Shown here piece by piece: positions 23,802 through 33,405 of a DNA stretch of 44,758 bases. Both the position numbers and the translations under genes were made by a program. Source of the DNA: Xenococcaceae cyanobacterium MO_188.B29 (GTDB lineage: Bacteria; Cyanobacteriota; Cyanobacteriia; Cyanobacteriales; Xenococcaceae). The stretch spans positions 1 through 44,758 of the forward strand of contig JASJDI010000020.1 in assembly GCA_030065155.1 (NCBI GenBank), in the 5' to 3' direction. Position 1 is the stretch's first letter, and every line of letters begins with the position of its first letter. The notes under the pieces were generated by a model, which was not told the origin of the DNA, ran no database searches, and saw nothing but the letters and a program-made list of their open reading frames with translations.

Positions 23802-23857
23802 AATACCAGGGTCTTGAGAAATAAATACTAACCTCCCATCATTAAAATACTAGAACC
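23802..23857 (+). promoter_or_regulatory. Candidate activator array upstream of nifB (22-bp-spaced AATAC repeats)
   Basis: AATACC starts at 23802, AATACT at 23824 and AATACT at 23846, each exactly 22 bp apart (two helical turns). The middle one lies in TCTTGAG, 3 nt, TAAATACTAA (23812-23831), which matches the nifP upstream array at 17 of 20 positions, and the third (AATACTAGAACC) matches nifP AATACTCAGACC at the same spacing. Position is about 250 bp before the nifB ATG. CnfR-type control is the leading hypothesis. Confidence 0.65.
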
Positions 23858-24095
23858 CCATACCCATAAAAAATTTTTTTTCCTTATCAGTCAAAGAGTT
23901 GAGGGGTTGAGTATAATCTAAGTAATTCAATAAAACTAACCGAGTGCAAGTTTTCCCTTCAGCCAAAATCTCAATGATATAACTTTCATAACGTCATAAG
24001 TCGTTAGTTATTAGTCACCAATTTTAATCCAGAAGATAAAGTACAAAAGACAAATAACAGACAACAAATGACACAATTAAACGGAATTTAATTCA

Positions 24096-25529
24096 ATGTC
24101 ACCAACTACCAGCACTACCTTAGCACCAGAATCTAAAACTAAAGTAAAAAAGTCTTCTAAAGGCTGTGGTTGTAGTTCAACTACTCCTCAAAAAGTCGAT
24201 CCTAAAATTCAAGAAAGAATTGAAAAACATCCTTGCTACAGTGAAGAAGCTCATCACCATTATGCACGGATGCACGTAGCAGTTGCTCCAGCTTGTAATA
24301 TTCAATGTAATTATTGCAATCGCAAGTATGACTGTGCTAACGAAAGTCGTCCTGGGGTAGTTAGTGAACTACTCACTCCTGAAGAAGCAGCCCACAAAGT
24401 TCTCGTAATTGCGGGTAAAATTCCCCAAATGACAGTTCTGGGTATTGCTGGTCCTGGCGATCCTTTAGCAAATCCCAAGCAAACCTTCCGCACCTTTGAA
24501 TTAATAGCAGACAAAGCACCAGACATCAAACTGTGCTTATCTACCAATGGCTTAATGCTTCCCGATCACGTTCAACAAATCAAAGATTTGAATGTAGATC
24601 ACGTCACCATCACTATTAATATGGTAGACCCCAAAGTAGGAACAAAAATCTATCCTTGGGTGCGTTATCAACGCAAACGTTGGAAAGGCGAAGAAGCAGC
24701 CCAGTTACTCCACGAACGTCAGATGGAAGGCTTGCAAGCCCTACAAGAAGCCGATATCCTCTGTAAAGTTAACTCGGTAATGATCCCAGGGATTAACGAT
24801 GAACACTTAGTAGAAGTAGACGAAGTAATTCGTTCTAAGGGTGCGTTTCTCCATAATATTATGCCGTTAATTTCTGCCCCTGAACACGGTACTTACTTTG
24901 GTTTAACTGGACAAAGAGGTCCTACACCCAAAGAATTAAAAGCCTTACAAGATAATTGTTCAGGCAATATGAAAATGATGCGCCACTGTCGCCAGTGTCG
25001 TGCTGATGCGGTAGGTTTATTAGGGGAAGATCGTTCTCAGGAATTCACTAAAGAGAAGTTCTTAGAGATGACTCCAGAATACAATCTGGAAAAACGCCAA
25101 GAAGTTCATGCTGGTATTAAACAAGTTAAAGAAGCTATGCAAGCTGCTAAAGCAGAAAGAGCAGCTAAGAAGCAGAAAAAAGCTGGCGAGAAAATTTTAG
25201 TTGCAGTAGCTACTAAAGGCGGTGGCGTAGTTAACCAACACTTCGGTCATGCCAAAGAATTCCAAATCTTTGAAGTTGATGGAATAGAAGCCAAATTTGT
25301 CGGACACCGCAAAGTAGACCACTACTGCCAGGGTGGTTATGGCGAAGAAGCAACTTTAGACAATATTATCGGTGCAATTAAAGATTGCAAAGCCGTACTT
25401 GCTTCCAAAATTGGCGATTGTCCACAAGGAATGCTCAGAGAAGCTGGTGTAGAGCCAGTTCAAGGCTACGATACCATCGATAAGATTGCTTTGGAATACT
25501 ACGAACAAAAGTTTGCTGTTAGTCATTAG
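24096..25529 (+). CDS. nifB: Nitrogenase cofactor biosynthesis protein NifB
   Basis: A 477-residue radical-SAM enzyme that makes NifB-co, the 8Fe-9S-C core of FeMo-co. The SAM cluster motif is [15 protein letters not shown] with C67, C71 and C74; further cluster ligands are in the N-terminal GCGCSS (C24, C26), C47, and [12 protein letters not shown]. Residues about 365-477 ([20 protein letters not shown]) form the NifX-like domain. The protein ends in VSH because the stop lies inside a heptamer array. It heads the large plus-strand nif operon, with a shared activator array upstream. Full length. Confidence 0.98.
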   Translation: MSPTTSTTLAPESKTKVKKSSKGCGCSSTTPQKVDPKIQERIEKHPCYSEEAHHHYARMHVAVAPACNIQCNYCNRKYDCANESRPGVVSELLTPEEAAHKVLVIAGKIPQMTVLGIAGPGDPLANPKQTFRTFELIADKAPDIKLCLSTNGLMLPDHVQQIKDLNVDHVTITINMVDPKVGTKIYPWVRYQRKRWKGEEAAQLLHERQMEGLQALQEADILCKVNSVMIPGINDEHLVEVDEVIRSKGAFLHNIMPLISAPEHGTYFGLTGQRGPTPKELKALQDNCSGNMKMMRHCRQCRADAVGLLGEDRSQEFTKEKFLEMTPEYNLEKRQEVHAGIKQVKEAMQAAKAERAAKKQKKAGEKILVAVATKGGGVVNQHFGHAKEFQIFEVDGIEAKFVGHRKVDHYCQGGYGEEATLDNIIGAIKDCKAVLASKIGDCPQGMLREAGVEPVQGYDTIDKIALEYYEQKFAVSH

Positions 25530-25573
25530 TCGTCAGTCATTGGTCGTTAGTTGTTAGTTGCTAGTCGTTAGTT
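25518..25573 (+). repeat. Eight-unit heptamer array overlapping the nifB stop
   Basis: GTTAGTC, ATTAGTC, GTCAGTC, ATTGGTC, GTTAGTT, GTTAGTT, GCTAGTC, GTTAGTT. The nifB TAG (25527-25529) is in the second unit and the last codons (Val, Ser, His) are repeat-encoded. Confidence 0.85.
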
Positions 25574-25635
25574 ATGGATAAAAATAACCAACGACTAAGG
25601 ACAAGAGAGAAATAACCAAGGACGAATGACAAAGT

Positions 25636-25780
25636 GGTGCGACCCGACAGATAAAAAATCTGCCAACGCCAGTTCCTTCAAGCGGGGGAACCCCCTTCGG
25701 GTTCAACAGTTTGCTCAACGGAGGATACCTCCGCACCGCAACTGTTTCACCGCCAACGGACTAGCTCAGGAACGCGCACC
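25636..25780. mobile_element. 145-bp MITE-like element between nifB and the mini-ferredoxin gene
   Basis: Ends are GGTGCG (25636) and CGCACC (to 25780), an inverted pair, within context ACAAAG-T on the left and AAGAA on the right. Inside are nested hairpins: GGGGG/CCCCC (25684-25695), CGGAGG/CCTCCG with an ATA loop (25719-25733), enclosed by AACAGTTTGC/GCAACTGTT (25705-25746). GC-rich against AT-rich surroundings and without a gene. A second element with the same ends lies at 40796-40912. Confidence 0.6.
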
Positions 25781-25803
25781 AAGAAAAAACAGAGGACAAA
25801 ACC

Positions 25804-26013
25804 ATGATTAACACTTCCCAAAAAAGTCAAAAGATCGATCGCTATTGGTTTAAAGATTACCAAGAGGTAATAAACAAACAACATAGTGCTTTGTCTCCCA
25901 CTCACAGTCTTTGTACTAATTGTTACGACTATTACGACGTACCTCCTTGTCAAACTAACTTTACTACCGATAGTGGTTGCTTCCCTAGCCTCATTAGCCT
26001 AGATTGCAATTAA
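25804..26013 (+). CDS. Mini-FdxN: truncated ferredoxin-like protein
   Basis: A 69-residue protein directly before fdxN. SLCTNCYDYYDVPPCQTNFT, then TDSGCFPSLISL aligns with the second half of FdxN (NLCNDCAGFYGVPQCMAGCP, then TFNGCTPTISSL). Cys are at 37, 40, 49, 59 and 68; the Cys before Pro of the normal 4Fe-4S motif is Phe53, so a standard cluster II is lost, although four Cys remain. The N-terminal RYWFKDYQEVINK resembles the YW-x2-WF-x-TY repeats at the FdxN C-terminus. It could bind a non-canonical cluster or be a decaying duplicate. Start ATG follows AGAGGACAAAACC. Confidence 0.6.
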   Translation: MINTSQKSQKIDRYWFKDYQEVINKQHSALSPTHSLCTNCYDYYDVPPCQTNFTTDSGCFPSLISLDCN

Positions 26014-26027
26014 ACAGGAGTAAAACC

Positions 26028-26393
26028 ATGACTTATACCATTAACGACCAATGTATCGCTTGTGAAAAATGTTTGCCTAACTGTCCTACATCTGCAATTT
26101 ATCAAAAAGACAACGGCAAATTCTCGATCGATTCCAACCTATGCAATGATTGCGCTGGGTTTTACGGAGTCCCTCAATGTATGGCAGGTTGTCCCACCTT
26201 TAATGGTTGCACACCTACTATCTCTAGTTTGATTAGAGCCACTCAGACATCCACTAATAACTATTGGGATAACTGGTTTGCAACTTACGATCGCCTGACC
26301 TCTAGACTGAAAGCCAAACAAGAAACTAAATATTGGCACAATTGGTTTGATACTTATTCCCAAAAATTAGAACGTCTAGTTATTAGTCATTAG
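26028..26393 (+). CDS. fdxN: FdxN, nif-specific 2x[4Fe-4S] ferredoxin
   Basis: A 121-residue bacterial-type ferredoxin starting MTYTINDQC at 26028, chosen because AGGAG lies 7 nt upstream. Cluster motifs: C9, C12, C15, C19-P and C39, C42, C51, C55-P with the 8-residue loop of this family. After residue 75 there are two repeats, YWDNWFATYDRL and YWHNWFDTYSQKL. It supplies electrons for NifB-co formation in other diazotrophs. The gene is continuous, without the excision element found in Anabaena. The C-terminus ISH and the stop come from a heptamer repeat. Confidence 0.93.
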   Translation: MTYTINDQCIACEKCLPNCPTSAIYQKDNGKFSIDSNLCNDCAGFYGVPQCMAGCPTFNGCTPTISSLIRATQTSTNNYWDNWFATYDRLTSRLKAKQETKYWHNWFDTYSQKLERLVISH

Positions 26394-26412
26394 TTATAGG
26401 CAGTAAATTCCT

Positions 26413-26447
26413 AAAGACAAAGGACAGAGGACGGAGAACAAAGGACA
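26413..26447 (+). repeat. Heptamer array providing the nifS ribosome-binding region
   Basis: AAAGACA, AAGGACA, GAGGACG, GAGAACA, AAGGACA, then A and the nifS ATG at 26449. The AGG/GAGG bases within the units are the only Shine-Dalgarno-like sequence here. Confidence 0.75.
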
Positions 26448-26448
26448 A

Positions 26449-27651
26449 ATGCAAAACACTATTTATCTTGATAACAACGCTACGACGAAAATAGATGAAG
26501 ATGTTTTAGCAGCAATGCTACCTTATCTCAGCATCTATTATGGTAATCCTTCAAGTATGCATACTTTTGGTGGACAAGTCGGTCGCTCCGTCCGCCAAGC
26601 AAGAAGTCAAGTAGCTTCTTTATTAGGAGCAGAAGATTCGGAAATTGTCTTTACCAGTTGTGGTACAGAAGGAGATAATGCAGCTATAATAGCTGCGTTG
26701 AAAGCTCAACCAAATAAGAAACATATTATTACAACAGAAGTCGAGCATCCCGCTATTTTAAATCTGTGCAGAAAATTAGAAAAAGATGGTTACACTGTTA
26801 CCTATCTTTCCGTTAATAATAAAGGACAGATTGATTTTGATGAGCTAGAAGCTTCTTTAACTGGCAATACCGCAGTAGTTTCTGTCATGTATGCCAATAA
26901 CGAAACTGGTGTTATTTTCCCCATCGAACAAATTGGGCAAGTAGTTAAAGAATATGGCGCACTATTTCATGTTGATGCAGTACAAGCAGTAGGGAAAATT
27001 CCCTTAAACATGAAAAATAGCACCATCGATCTGCTAACCATTTCTGGTCATAAAATCCATGCTCCTAAAGGTATTGGTGCTTTATATGTGCGTAAAGGTG
27101 TCCGATTCCGTCCTCTACTAATCGGTGGACATCAAGAGCGAGGACGTAGAGGTGGAACAGAAAATGTAGCAGGTATAGTTGCGTTAGGTAAAGCTGCGGA
27201 ATTAGCACAGCAACATTTAGCAGATATCGGTAGAGAAAAAATATTGCGGGATAAGCTGGAGCAAGGTATTCTCTCGACTATTCCCAATACAGTGATTAAT
27301 GGAGATCCAGTTAATCGCTTACCCAATACTACTAATATTGGCTTCAAATATATTGAAGGGGAAGCAATTTTGCTCTCTCTCGACCAATATGGCATCTGTG
27401 CTTCCTCTGGTTCGGCTTGTACCTCTGGTTCTCTAGAGCCTTCCCATGTACTCAGAGCCTTAGGATTACCCTATAGCGTACTACACGGTTCAATTCGCTT
27501 TAGCTTATCTCGTTTTACCACAGAGACAGAAATCGATCGCGTCTTAGAAGTTCTTCCAGGTATAATCGATCGTCTCCGCGAGCTTTCTCCTTTCAACAGT
27601 GATGATGCGGATTGGCTGAAAGAACAAGAAGAAGCCGTACTCGCTAGATAA
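26449..27651 (+). CDS. nifS: Cysteine desulfurase NifS
   Basis: A 400-residue PLP enzyme that removes sulphur from cysteine and passes it to NifU. Cofactor lysine K202 lies in ISGHKIHAPKG; active-site cysteine C324 is in SSGSACTSGS, the class I loop. MYANNETGVI and HVDAVQAVGK are standard PLP-fold blocks. The sequence has the usual length. Located between fdxN and nifU in the nifB operon; cysteine supply is enhanced by nifP on the other strand. Confidence 0.97.
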   Translation: MQNTIYLDNNATTKIDEDVLAAMLPYLSIYYGNPSSMHTFGGQVGRSVRQARSQVASLLGAEDSEIVFTSCGTEGDNAAIIAALKAQPNKKHIITTEVEHPAILNLCRKLEKDGYTVTYLSVNNKGQIDFDELEASLTGNTAVVSVMYANNETGVIFPIEQIGQVVKEYGALFHVDAVQAVGKIPLNMKNSTIDLLTISGHKIHAPKGIGALYVRKGVRFRPLLIGGHQERGRRGGTENVAGIVALGKAAELAQQHLADIGREKILRDKLEQGILSTIPNTVINGDPVNRLPNTTNIGFKYIEGEAILLSLDQYGICASSGSACTSGSLEPSHVLRALGLPYSVLHGSIRFSLSRFTTETEIDRVLEVLPGIIDRLRELSPFNSDDADWLKEQEEAVLAR

Positions 27652-27661
27652 ATTGATAACT

Positions 27662-27791
27662 GTACGGGCAAACGGCTCTAAAGGGTTCGTGCCGTTGCTC
27701 TTCGACGGAAAGCAGAGGGGCTGTGTTCTGAAGTGAATTCAGAACCTTGAAAGCCCCGTCCAAGAACGCACTGCTTCACCGTTTGCCCCTA
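27662..27791. repeat. 130-bp structured element between nifS and nifU
   Basis: The outer arms TACGGGCAAACGG (27663-27675) and CCGTTTGCCCCTA (27779-27791) pair at 12 of 13 positions. Inside are CCGT/ACGG, GGGGCT/AGCCCC and the stem GTTCTGAA/TTCAGAAC. The outer ends belong to the same family as the short REP-like hairpins elsewhere, so this looks like a REP unit whose loop has acquired about 100 bp. Confidence 0.6.
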
Positions 27792-27827
27792 ACAATAACT
27801 ATTAACTATTAACTATTAAGAAAGAAG

Positions 27828-28742
27828 ATGTGGGACTATACAGATAAAGTAATGGAACACTTCCATAATCCTCGTAATCAAGGCAAGATTACGGAGAAAA
27901 AGGAAGGAGAAGAAATTGTCACAGGACAAGTAGGTAGTATTGCTTGTGGAGATGCTCTCAAACTCCACCTCAAAATTGACGAAGAGACTCAAACAATTAA
28001 AGATGCTAGGTTTCAGACCTTCGGTTGTGCTAGCGCGATCGCCTCTTCTTCTGCTCTGACTGAAATGCTTAAAGGCAGAAAAGTAGAAGAAGCCCTCAAG
28101 CTTACTAACAAAGAAATTGCTGAATCTCTGGGTGGATTACCTGAAGAAAAAATGCACTGTTCGGTAATGGGACAAGAAGCTTTAGAAGCTGCTATCTATA
28201 CCTATAAAGGCATTCCCCTCGACACCCATGAAGAAGATGAAGGAAATCTTATATGTCGGTGTTTTGGTATCACTGATACCAAAATCAAAAGAATTATTCG
28301 GGAGAATAATCTTACTACCGCAGAACAAGTTACTAACTATGTTAAAGCGGGTGGTGGATGTAGTTCGTGTTTACCAGATATCGACGATCTGCTCTATGAA
28401 GTTGCCAATGAAAAAGAGAAAAGTGTGGAGGTGGCAACACAAGTTTGGCAGAACAATAATCCCTCTCCTACACCAGCAGAATCCACCACTCAAACCCCTA
28501 GACCTCTAACCAATCTCCAAAAAATCACTCTCATTCAAAAGGTCATAGACGAAGAAATCAGACCAATTTTAGCCGAAGACGGCGGGGATATGGAACTGTT
28601 CGACGTAGAAGGAGATGTAGTTAAAGTTATTCTCAAAGGTGCTTGTAGCGGTTGCGCTTCTTCTACCGAAACTCTCAAACTAGCCATCGAAGCTACTCTA
28701 AAAGAATTCGTTTCACCCACTTTAACTGTTGAATCAGTCTGA
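27828..28742 (+). CDS. nifU: Fe-S cluster scaffold NifU
   Basis: A 304-residue three-domain scaffold. The IscU-like N-domain has C40 (GSIACGD), C67 and C111 for transient clusters; the central 2Fe-2S domain has C143, C145, C178 and C181 (ICRCFG, GGGCSSC); the C-terminal Nfu domain has C273 and C276 (GACSGCASS). It assembles clusters with sulphur from NifS and delivers them to NifH and NifB. All expected Cys are present. Full length and in standard position before nifH. Confidence 0.97.
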   Translation: MWDYTDKVMEHFHNPRNQGKITEKKEGEEIVTGQVGSIACGDALKLHLKIDEETQTIKDARFQTFGCASAIASSSALTEMLKGRKVEEALKLTNKEIAESLGGLPEEKMHCSVMGQEALEAAIYTYKGIPLDTHEEDEGNLICRCFGITDTKIKRIIRENNLTTAEQVTNYVKAGGGCSSCLPDIDDLLYEVANEKEKSVEVATQVWQNNNPSPTPAESTTQTPRPLTNLQKITLIQKVIDEEIRPILAEDGGDMELFDVEGDVVKVILKGACSGCASSTETLKLAIEATLKEFVSPTLTVESV

Positions 28743-28936
28743 ATTGAGTAATTATTCCCAAAATTAAGCCAGTGTATCTTCCCAACCATTATAACTGCGG
28801 AGAGCGATCGCCCCCCAAAGCGTAGTTCTTACTGTAGGTCATTAGTCATTAGTCCTTCTTTAGTCGTGATCGACAGTTGAAACACAACCCCACTAATGAC
28901 AATCAACACAACATCCATAATCACTAACCAAATTAA

Positions 28937-29821
<885 letters not shown>

Positions 29822-29826
29822 TTCTT

Positions 29827-29853
29827 TAGGGGTATGGTACTACCATGCCCTTA
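29827..29853 (+). terminator. Hairpin in the nifH-nifD spacer (attenuator or 3'-end stabiliser)
   Basis: GGGTATGGT, loop ACT, ACCATGCCC (core 29830-29850), extended by A-T, T-A and a G-T pair at the base; one internal T-G wobble. No T-tract follows. Such a stem between nifH and nifD is known in diazotrophs to favour nifH transcript abundance over nifDK; here that role is inferred. Confidence 0.65.
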
Positions 29854-29884
29854 TCAAACCTGATAACTGATAAAGGGGAACATC

Positions 29885-31333
29885 ATGACAACTGTCGAAC
29901 AGAATCAAGAACTGATTAAAGAGGTACTAGAAGCTTATCCAGAGAAAGCTGCTAAAAGACGCTCAAAACACCTCGATGTTTATGAAGAAGGTAATTCTGA
30001 TTGTGGCGTAAAATCTAACAAAAAATCCGTTCCTGGTGTAATGACCACTCGTGGTTGTGCCTATGCAGGGGCAAAAGGGGTAGTTTGGGGTCCAGTCAAA
30101 GATATGATCCATATCTCTCATGGCCCTGTGGGTTGTGGTTACTATTCCTGGTCGGGTCGTCGTAACTACTACATTGGTACAACTGGAGTAGACACCTTTG
30201 GTACAATGCAGTTTACTTCCGACTTCCAAGAAAGAGATATTGTTTTTGGTGGAGACAAAAAACTAGCTAAGCTGATTGATGAACTAGAAATTCTTTTCCC
30301 CTTAAGCCAAGGGACTACTATTGAATCAGAATGTCCTATCGGCTTAATTGGAGATGATATTGAAGCTGTTGCCAGAAAGAAAGCTGAGGAAACCAAAAAA
30401 CCAGTAGTTCCAGTACGTTGTGAAGGTTTTAGAGGAGTTTCTCAATCTTTAGGACACCATATTGCTAATGATACAGTTCGTGACTGGGTATTACCCAAAG
30501 CTGATGAGTATCGCAAGCTTCCTGAAGGATTTGAACCAAGCCCTTATGATGTTAACATTATTGGGGACTACAATATTGGTGGTGATGCTTGGCCAAGTCG
30601 TATGTTACTCGAAGCGATCGGTTTGAGAGTAATCAGTCAATTCTCTGGGGATGGTACATTTAACGAAACTGTAATGACTCCCCTTGCCAAATTAAATCTG
30701 ATCCACTGTTATCGATCGATGAACTACATCTGTCGTCACATGGAAGAAAAATACGGCATTGGCTGGTTAGAGTATAACTTCTTTGGTCCTAGTCAAATTG
30801 CTAAGTCTCTACGCAAGATTGCTGCTCAGTTTGACGAAACCATTCAAGAAAATGCGGAACGAGTAATTGCTCAGTATCAAGCTGATATGGATGCGGTAAT
30901 CGCTCAATATCGTCCCCGCTTAGAAGGCAAAACTGTCATGATGATGGTTGGTGGACTACGTCCTCGCCACGTAATTCCAGCTTTTGAAGACTTGGGCATG
31001 AAAGTAATTGGTACTGGTTATGAGTTTGGTCATGGTGATGACTATAAACGTACCGCAGATTACGTTAAAGATGGCACAATTATTTACGATGATGTAAGTG
31101 GTCATGAATTTGAGGAATTTGCCAAACAGCTAAATCCTGACTTGATTGCAGCAGGAATTAAAGAAAAATACGTCTTCCAGAAAATGGCTCTGCCTTTCCG
31201 TCAAATGCACTCCTGGGATTACTCAGGTCCTTATCACGGCTATCATGGCTTTGCTGTCTTCGCTCGCGACATGGATTTGGCAATCAATAACCCAACTTGG
31301 AGTTTAATCGAAAATCCTTGGCAAGATAAATAG
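29885..31333 (+). CDS. nifD: Nitrogenase MoFe protein alpha chain NifD
   Basis: A 482-residue subunit of the MoFe tetramer. P-cluster ligands C58 (RGCAYAG), C84 (GPVGCGY) and C150 (SECPIGL); FeMo-co ligands C275 (LIHCYRS) and H442 (QMHSWDYSG), the same numbers as in Azotobacter. The gene is intact, with no 11-kb-type excision element. The TAG stop opens a heptamer-like array (GTCGTTAGTTGTTAG). Product N2 reduction; acts in the cytoplasm with NifK and NifH. Confidence 0.99.
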   Translation: MTTVEQNQELIKEVLEAYPEKAAKRRSKHLDVYEEGNSDCGVKSNKKSVPGVMTTRGCAYAGAKGVVWGPVKDMIHISHGPVGCGYYSWSGRRNYYIGTTGVDTFGTMQFTSDFQERDIVFGGDKKLAKLIDELEILFPLSQGTTIESECPIGLIGDDIEAVARKKAEETKKPVVPVRCEGFRGVSQSLGHHIANDTVRDWVLPKADEYRKLPEGFEPSPYDVNIIGDYNIGGDAWPSRMLLEAIGLRVISQFSGDGTFNETVMTPLAKLNLIHCYRSMNYICRHMEEKYGIGWLEYNFFGPSQIAKSLRKIAAQFDETIQENAERVIAQYQADMDAVIAQYRPRLEGKTVMMMVGGLRPRHVIPAFEDLGMKVIGTGYEFGHGDDYKRTADYVKDGTIIYDDVSGHEFEEFAKQLNPDLIAAGIKEKYVFQKMALPFRQMHSWDYSGPYHGYHGFAVFARDMDLAINNPTWSLIENPWQDK

Positions 31334-31456
31334 TCGTTAGTTGTTAGTTGTTGTTAGTCGTTAGTTGTTATTTGTTTAAAGCGAACAGCCAATGACTAAT
31401 AACCCAAAAAAATGGCCAACAAACAATCAATAATATTCCCTCAGAGGTAGAGCGTC

Positions 31457-33052
31457 ATGACTGAGAACACTGCAAATAATCTAACCCCTCCCGAAAACCT
31501 AACCCCCTCCGTATTTGCCGATTCAGAACCAGGTAAAATTCAAGACCACTTCGATTTATTTCAAACCGACCCCTATCAGGAAATATTTGAATATAAGCGT
31601 CAGTTTGAAGGAGCGCACAGCAAGGAAGAAGTAGCTAGAATTGCCGAATGGACAAAAACTTGGGATTACCGCGAGAAAAACTTTGCTCGTGAAGCCTTAA
31701 CCGTCAACCCAGCTAAAGCTTGTCAACCTTTGGGTTCTCTCTTTGTTGCTGCTGGTTTTGAAGGAACTCTACCCTATTCTCACGGTTCGCAAGGTTGCGT
31801 GGCTTACTTCCGTACTCACTTAACTCGTAATTTTAAAGAACCATTCCAAGCTGTTTCTTCCTCCATGACTGAGGATGCAGCAGTATTTGGTGGACTCAAC
31901 AATATGGTAGATGGGTTAGCTAACTCCTACACCCTCTACAAACCCAAAATGATTGCCCTCTGCACTACTTGTATGGCGGAGGTAATTGGGGATGACTTGG
32001 GTGCATTTATCCAAACATCGAAGGATAAAGGCTCGATTCCCCAAGATTTCCCTGTCCCTTATGCTCATACTCCTAGCTTTGTCGGCTCTCATATCACTGG
32101 TTACGACAATATGCTCAAGGGCATTTTAGACTGCTTGACCAAAGATAAGAAGCAAGAAACTACTAACGGTAAGTATAACTTTAATTTGGGCTTCGATCCT
32201 TATATTGGTAATATTCGCGAACTAAAACGTATTCTCCAATTATTCGAGATCGACTATACCGTTCTTTCCGATAACGCGGATGCTTTTGATTCTCCTAATA
32301 CTGGCGAATTCAAAATGTATAACGGTCTAACCAAACTGGAAGATGCTGCTGATTCAATCAATGCAGAAGGTACTTTCTTCTTCCAAAAATACACTACTCC
32401 TAAAACTCAAGAGTGGATCGGCAAAGAATGGGGTCAAGAAACCTACAACTTCCGTCCTTTTGGTATTCGCGGTACTGATGAGTTCTTAACCAAACTCTCC
32501 GAACTAACTGGTAAGCCTGTACCTCAAGAATTAGTGGAAGAAAGAGGTCGTGCAGTGGATGCTATGACTGATTCTCAGGCTTGGATTCACGGTAAGCGCG
32601 TTGCTCTTTACGGCGATCCCGATCATGTATTTAGTTTAGTTAACTACTTATTAGAATTGGGTGCAGAACCAGTTCATATTGTTGTTACTAACAGCAATCC
32701 TGAATTTGAAGAAGAACTACAAGCTGTATTGGATGCTAGTCCTTATGGTAAAGATGCCACAATCTGGGGTAAAAAAGACCTCTGGCACTTACGGAGTTTA
32801 ATGTTCACCGAGCCAGTAGACCTCTTAATCGGTAACTCTTACGGTAAATACCTCTGGCGCGATACTCACACTCCCTTAGTACGCATTGGCTATCCTATCT
32901 TCGATCGCCACCATATGCACCGCTATGAAACTTTGGGTTATAAAGGTGCGCTTAACCTCCATAACTGGATTGTTAACACTATCCTCGACGAACTCGATCG
33001 TCAGACTATTATACCTGCAAAAACAGATATTTCTTTCGATTTGATTCGTTAA
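31457..33052 (+). CDS. nifK: Nitrogenase MoFe protein beta chain NifK
   Basis: A 531-residue beta subunit. P-cluster ligands C89 (KACQPLG), C114 (SQGCVAY) and C172 (CTTCMAEVIGDD). The N-terminal ~25 residues (PPENLTPSVF) are a low-complexity extension, which makes it a little longer than the common ~510-520. The start follows AGAGGTAGAGCGTC, a usable RBS. It ends 82 bp before nifZ with a REP-like hairpin in the gap. Confidence 0.99.
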   Translation: MTENTANNLTPPENLTPSVFADSEPGKIQDHFDLFQTDPYQEIFEYKRQFEGAHSKEEVARIAEWTKTWDYREKNFAREALTVNPAKACQPLGSLFVAAGFEGTLPYSHGSQGCVAYFRTHLTRNFKEPFQAVSSSMTEDAAVFGGLNNMVDGLANSYTLYKPKMIALCTTCMAEVIGDDLGAFIQTSKDKGSIPQDFPVPYAHTPSFVGSHITGYDNMLKGILDCLTKDKKQETTNGKYNFNLGFDPYIGNIRELKRILQLFEIDYTVLSDNADAFDSPNTGEFKMYNGLTKLEDAADSINAEGTFFFQKYTTPKTQEWIGKEWGQETYNFRPFGIRGTDEFLTKLSELTGKPVPQELVEERGRAVDAMTDSQAWIHGKRVALYGDPDHVFSLVNYLLELGAEPVHIVVTNSNPEFEEELQAVLDASPYGKDATIWGKKDLWHLRSLMFTEPVDLLIGNSYGKYLWRDTHTPLVRIGYPIFDRHHMHRYETLGYKGALNLHNWIVNTILDELDRQTIIPAKTDISFDLIR

Positions 33053-33067
33053 TTAATGTCCGTGCCT

Positions 33068-33095
33068 GTAGGGGTGAACGAAAGTTCGCCTCTAC
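33068..33095 (+). repeat. REP-like hairpin with GAAA loop between nifK and nifZ
   Basis: GTAGGGGTGAAC, loop GAAA, GTTCGCCTCTAC. In RNA all 12 positions pair, two of them G-U, with a GNRA tetraloop. A stable 3' end for the nifHDK message is likely; family relationship to the hairpins at 36599 and 39912. Confidence 0.7.
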
Positions 33096-33134
33096 GGATA
33101 ATCTCTACGGATAATCATACAGAAAAGGAAAATT

Positions 33135-33398
33135 ATGAAACTAGGTGATGTAGAACTCGATCAAGAACCAGCTTTCAATCTTGATTCTAAAGTTAGAGTC
33201 CGCAAAAAAATTCGTAATGATGGAACTTTCCCAGGTAAAAAAATTGGTGAAACCTTAGCCAATAAAGGAGATGAAGGATATATCATTTCCATCGGCACAT
33301 ACTTACAAACAGCTTATATCTATTCCGTTCATTTTTTGGAAACAAATAACGTTGTAGGTTGTCTGGGAAAAGAACTAGAAGTAGTTACAGAAAAGTGA
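33135..33398 (+). CDS. nifZ: NifZ
   Basis: An 87-residue protein with the NifZ core: VELDQEPAFNLDSKVRVRKK, then GTFPGKKIGETLANKGDEGY, then SVHFLETNNVVGCLGKELEV. NifZ helps form the second P-cluster of NifDK. Here it sits between nifK and nifE rather than beside nifV-nifT as in Anabaena, which is a logical place given its role. RBS AAAGGAAA precedes the ATG. Confidence 0.9.
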   Translation: MKLGDVELDQEPAFNLDSKVRVRKKIRNDGTFPGKKIGETLANKGDEGYIISIGTYLQTAYIYSVHFLETNNVVGCLGKELEVVTEK

Positions 33399-33405
33399 GG
33401 CAACT

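Larger units (their letters stand above)
23550..24095. other. 546-bp nifB upstream region
   Basis: AT-rich. It contains a 27-bp imperfect palindrome (23752-23778), three AATAC(C/T) direct repeats with 22-bp spacing (23802-23851) including the array shared with nifP, and about 245 bp of leader with purine-rich heptamer-like sequence just before the nifB ATG. No credible gene and no perfect NtcA box found. Confidence 0.6.

Noticed and set aside
23797-23809. NtcA-like GTA-TAC pair upstream of nifB (GTAGATTAAATAC)
   Set aside because: The spacer is 7, not 8; without the usual downstream -10 at the right distance I do not call it an NtcA site.
25626-25811. 61-residue open frame between nifB and the mini-ferredoxin
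   Set aside because: It lies across the hairpin-rich MITE-like element, has no RBS and no protein-like composition; explained by the repeat.
29885-31333. Heterocyst-type excision element in nifD (and in fdxN, 26028-26393)
   Set aside because: All the genes are uninterrupted and the ligand residues are in order.
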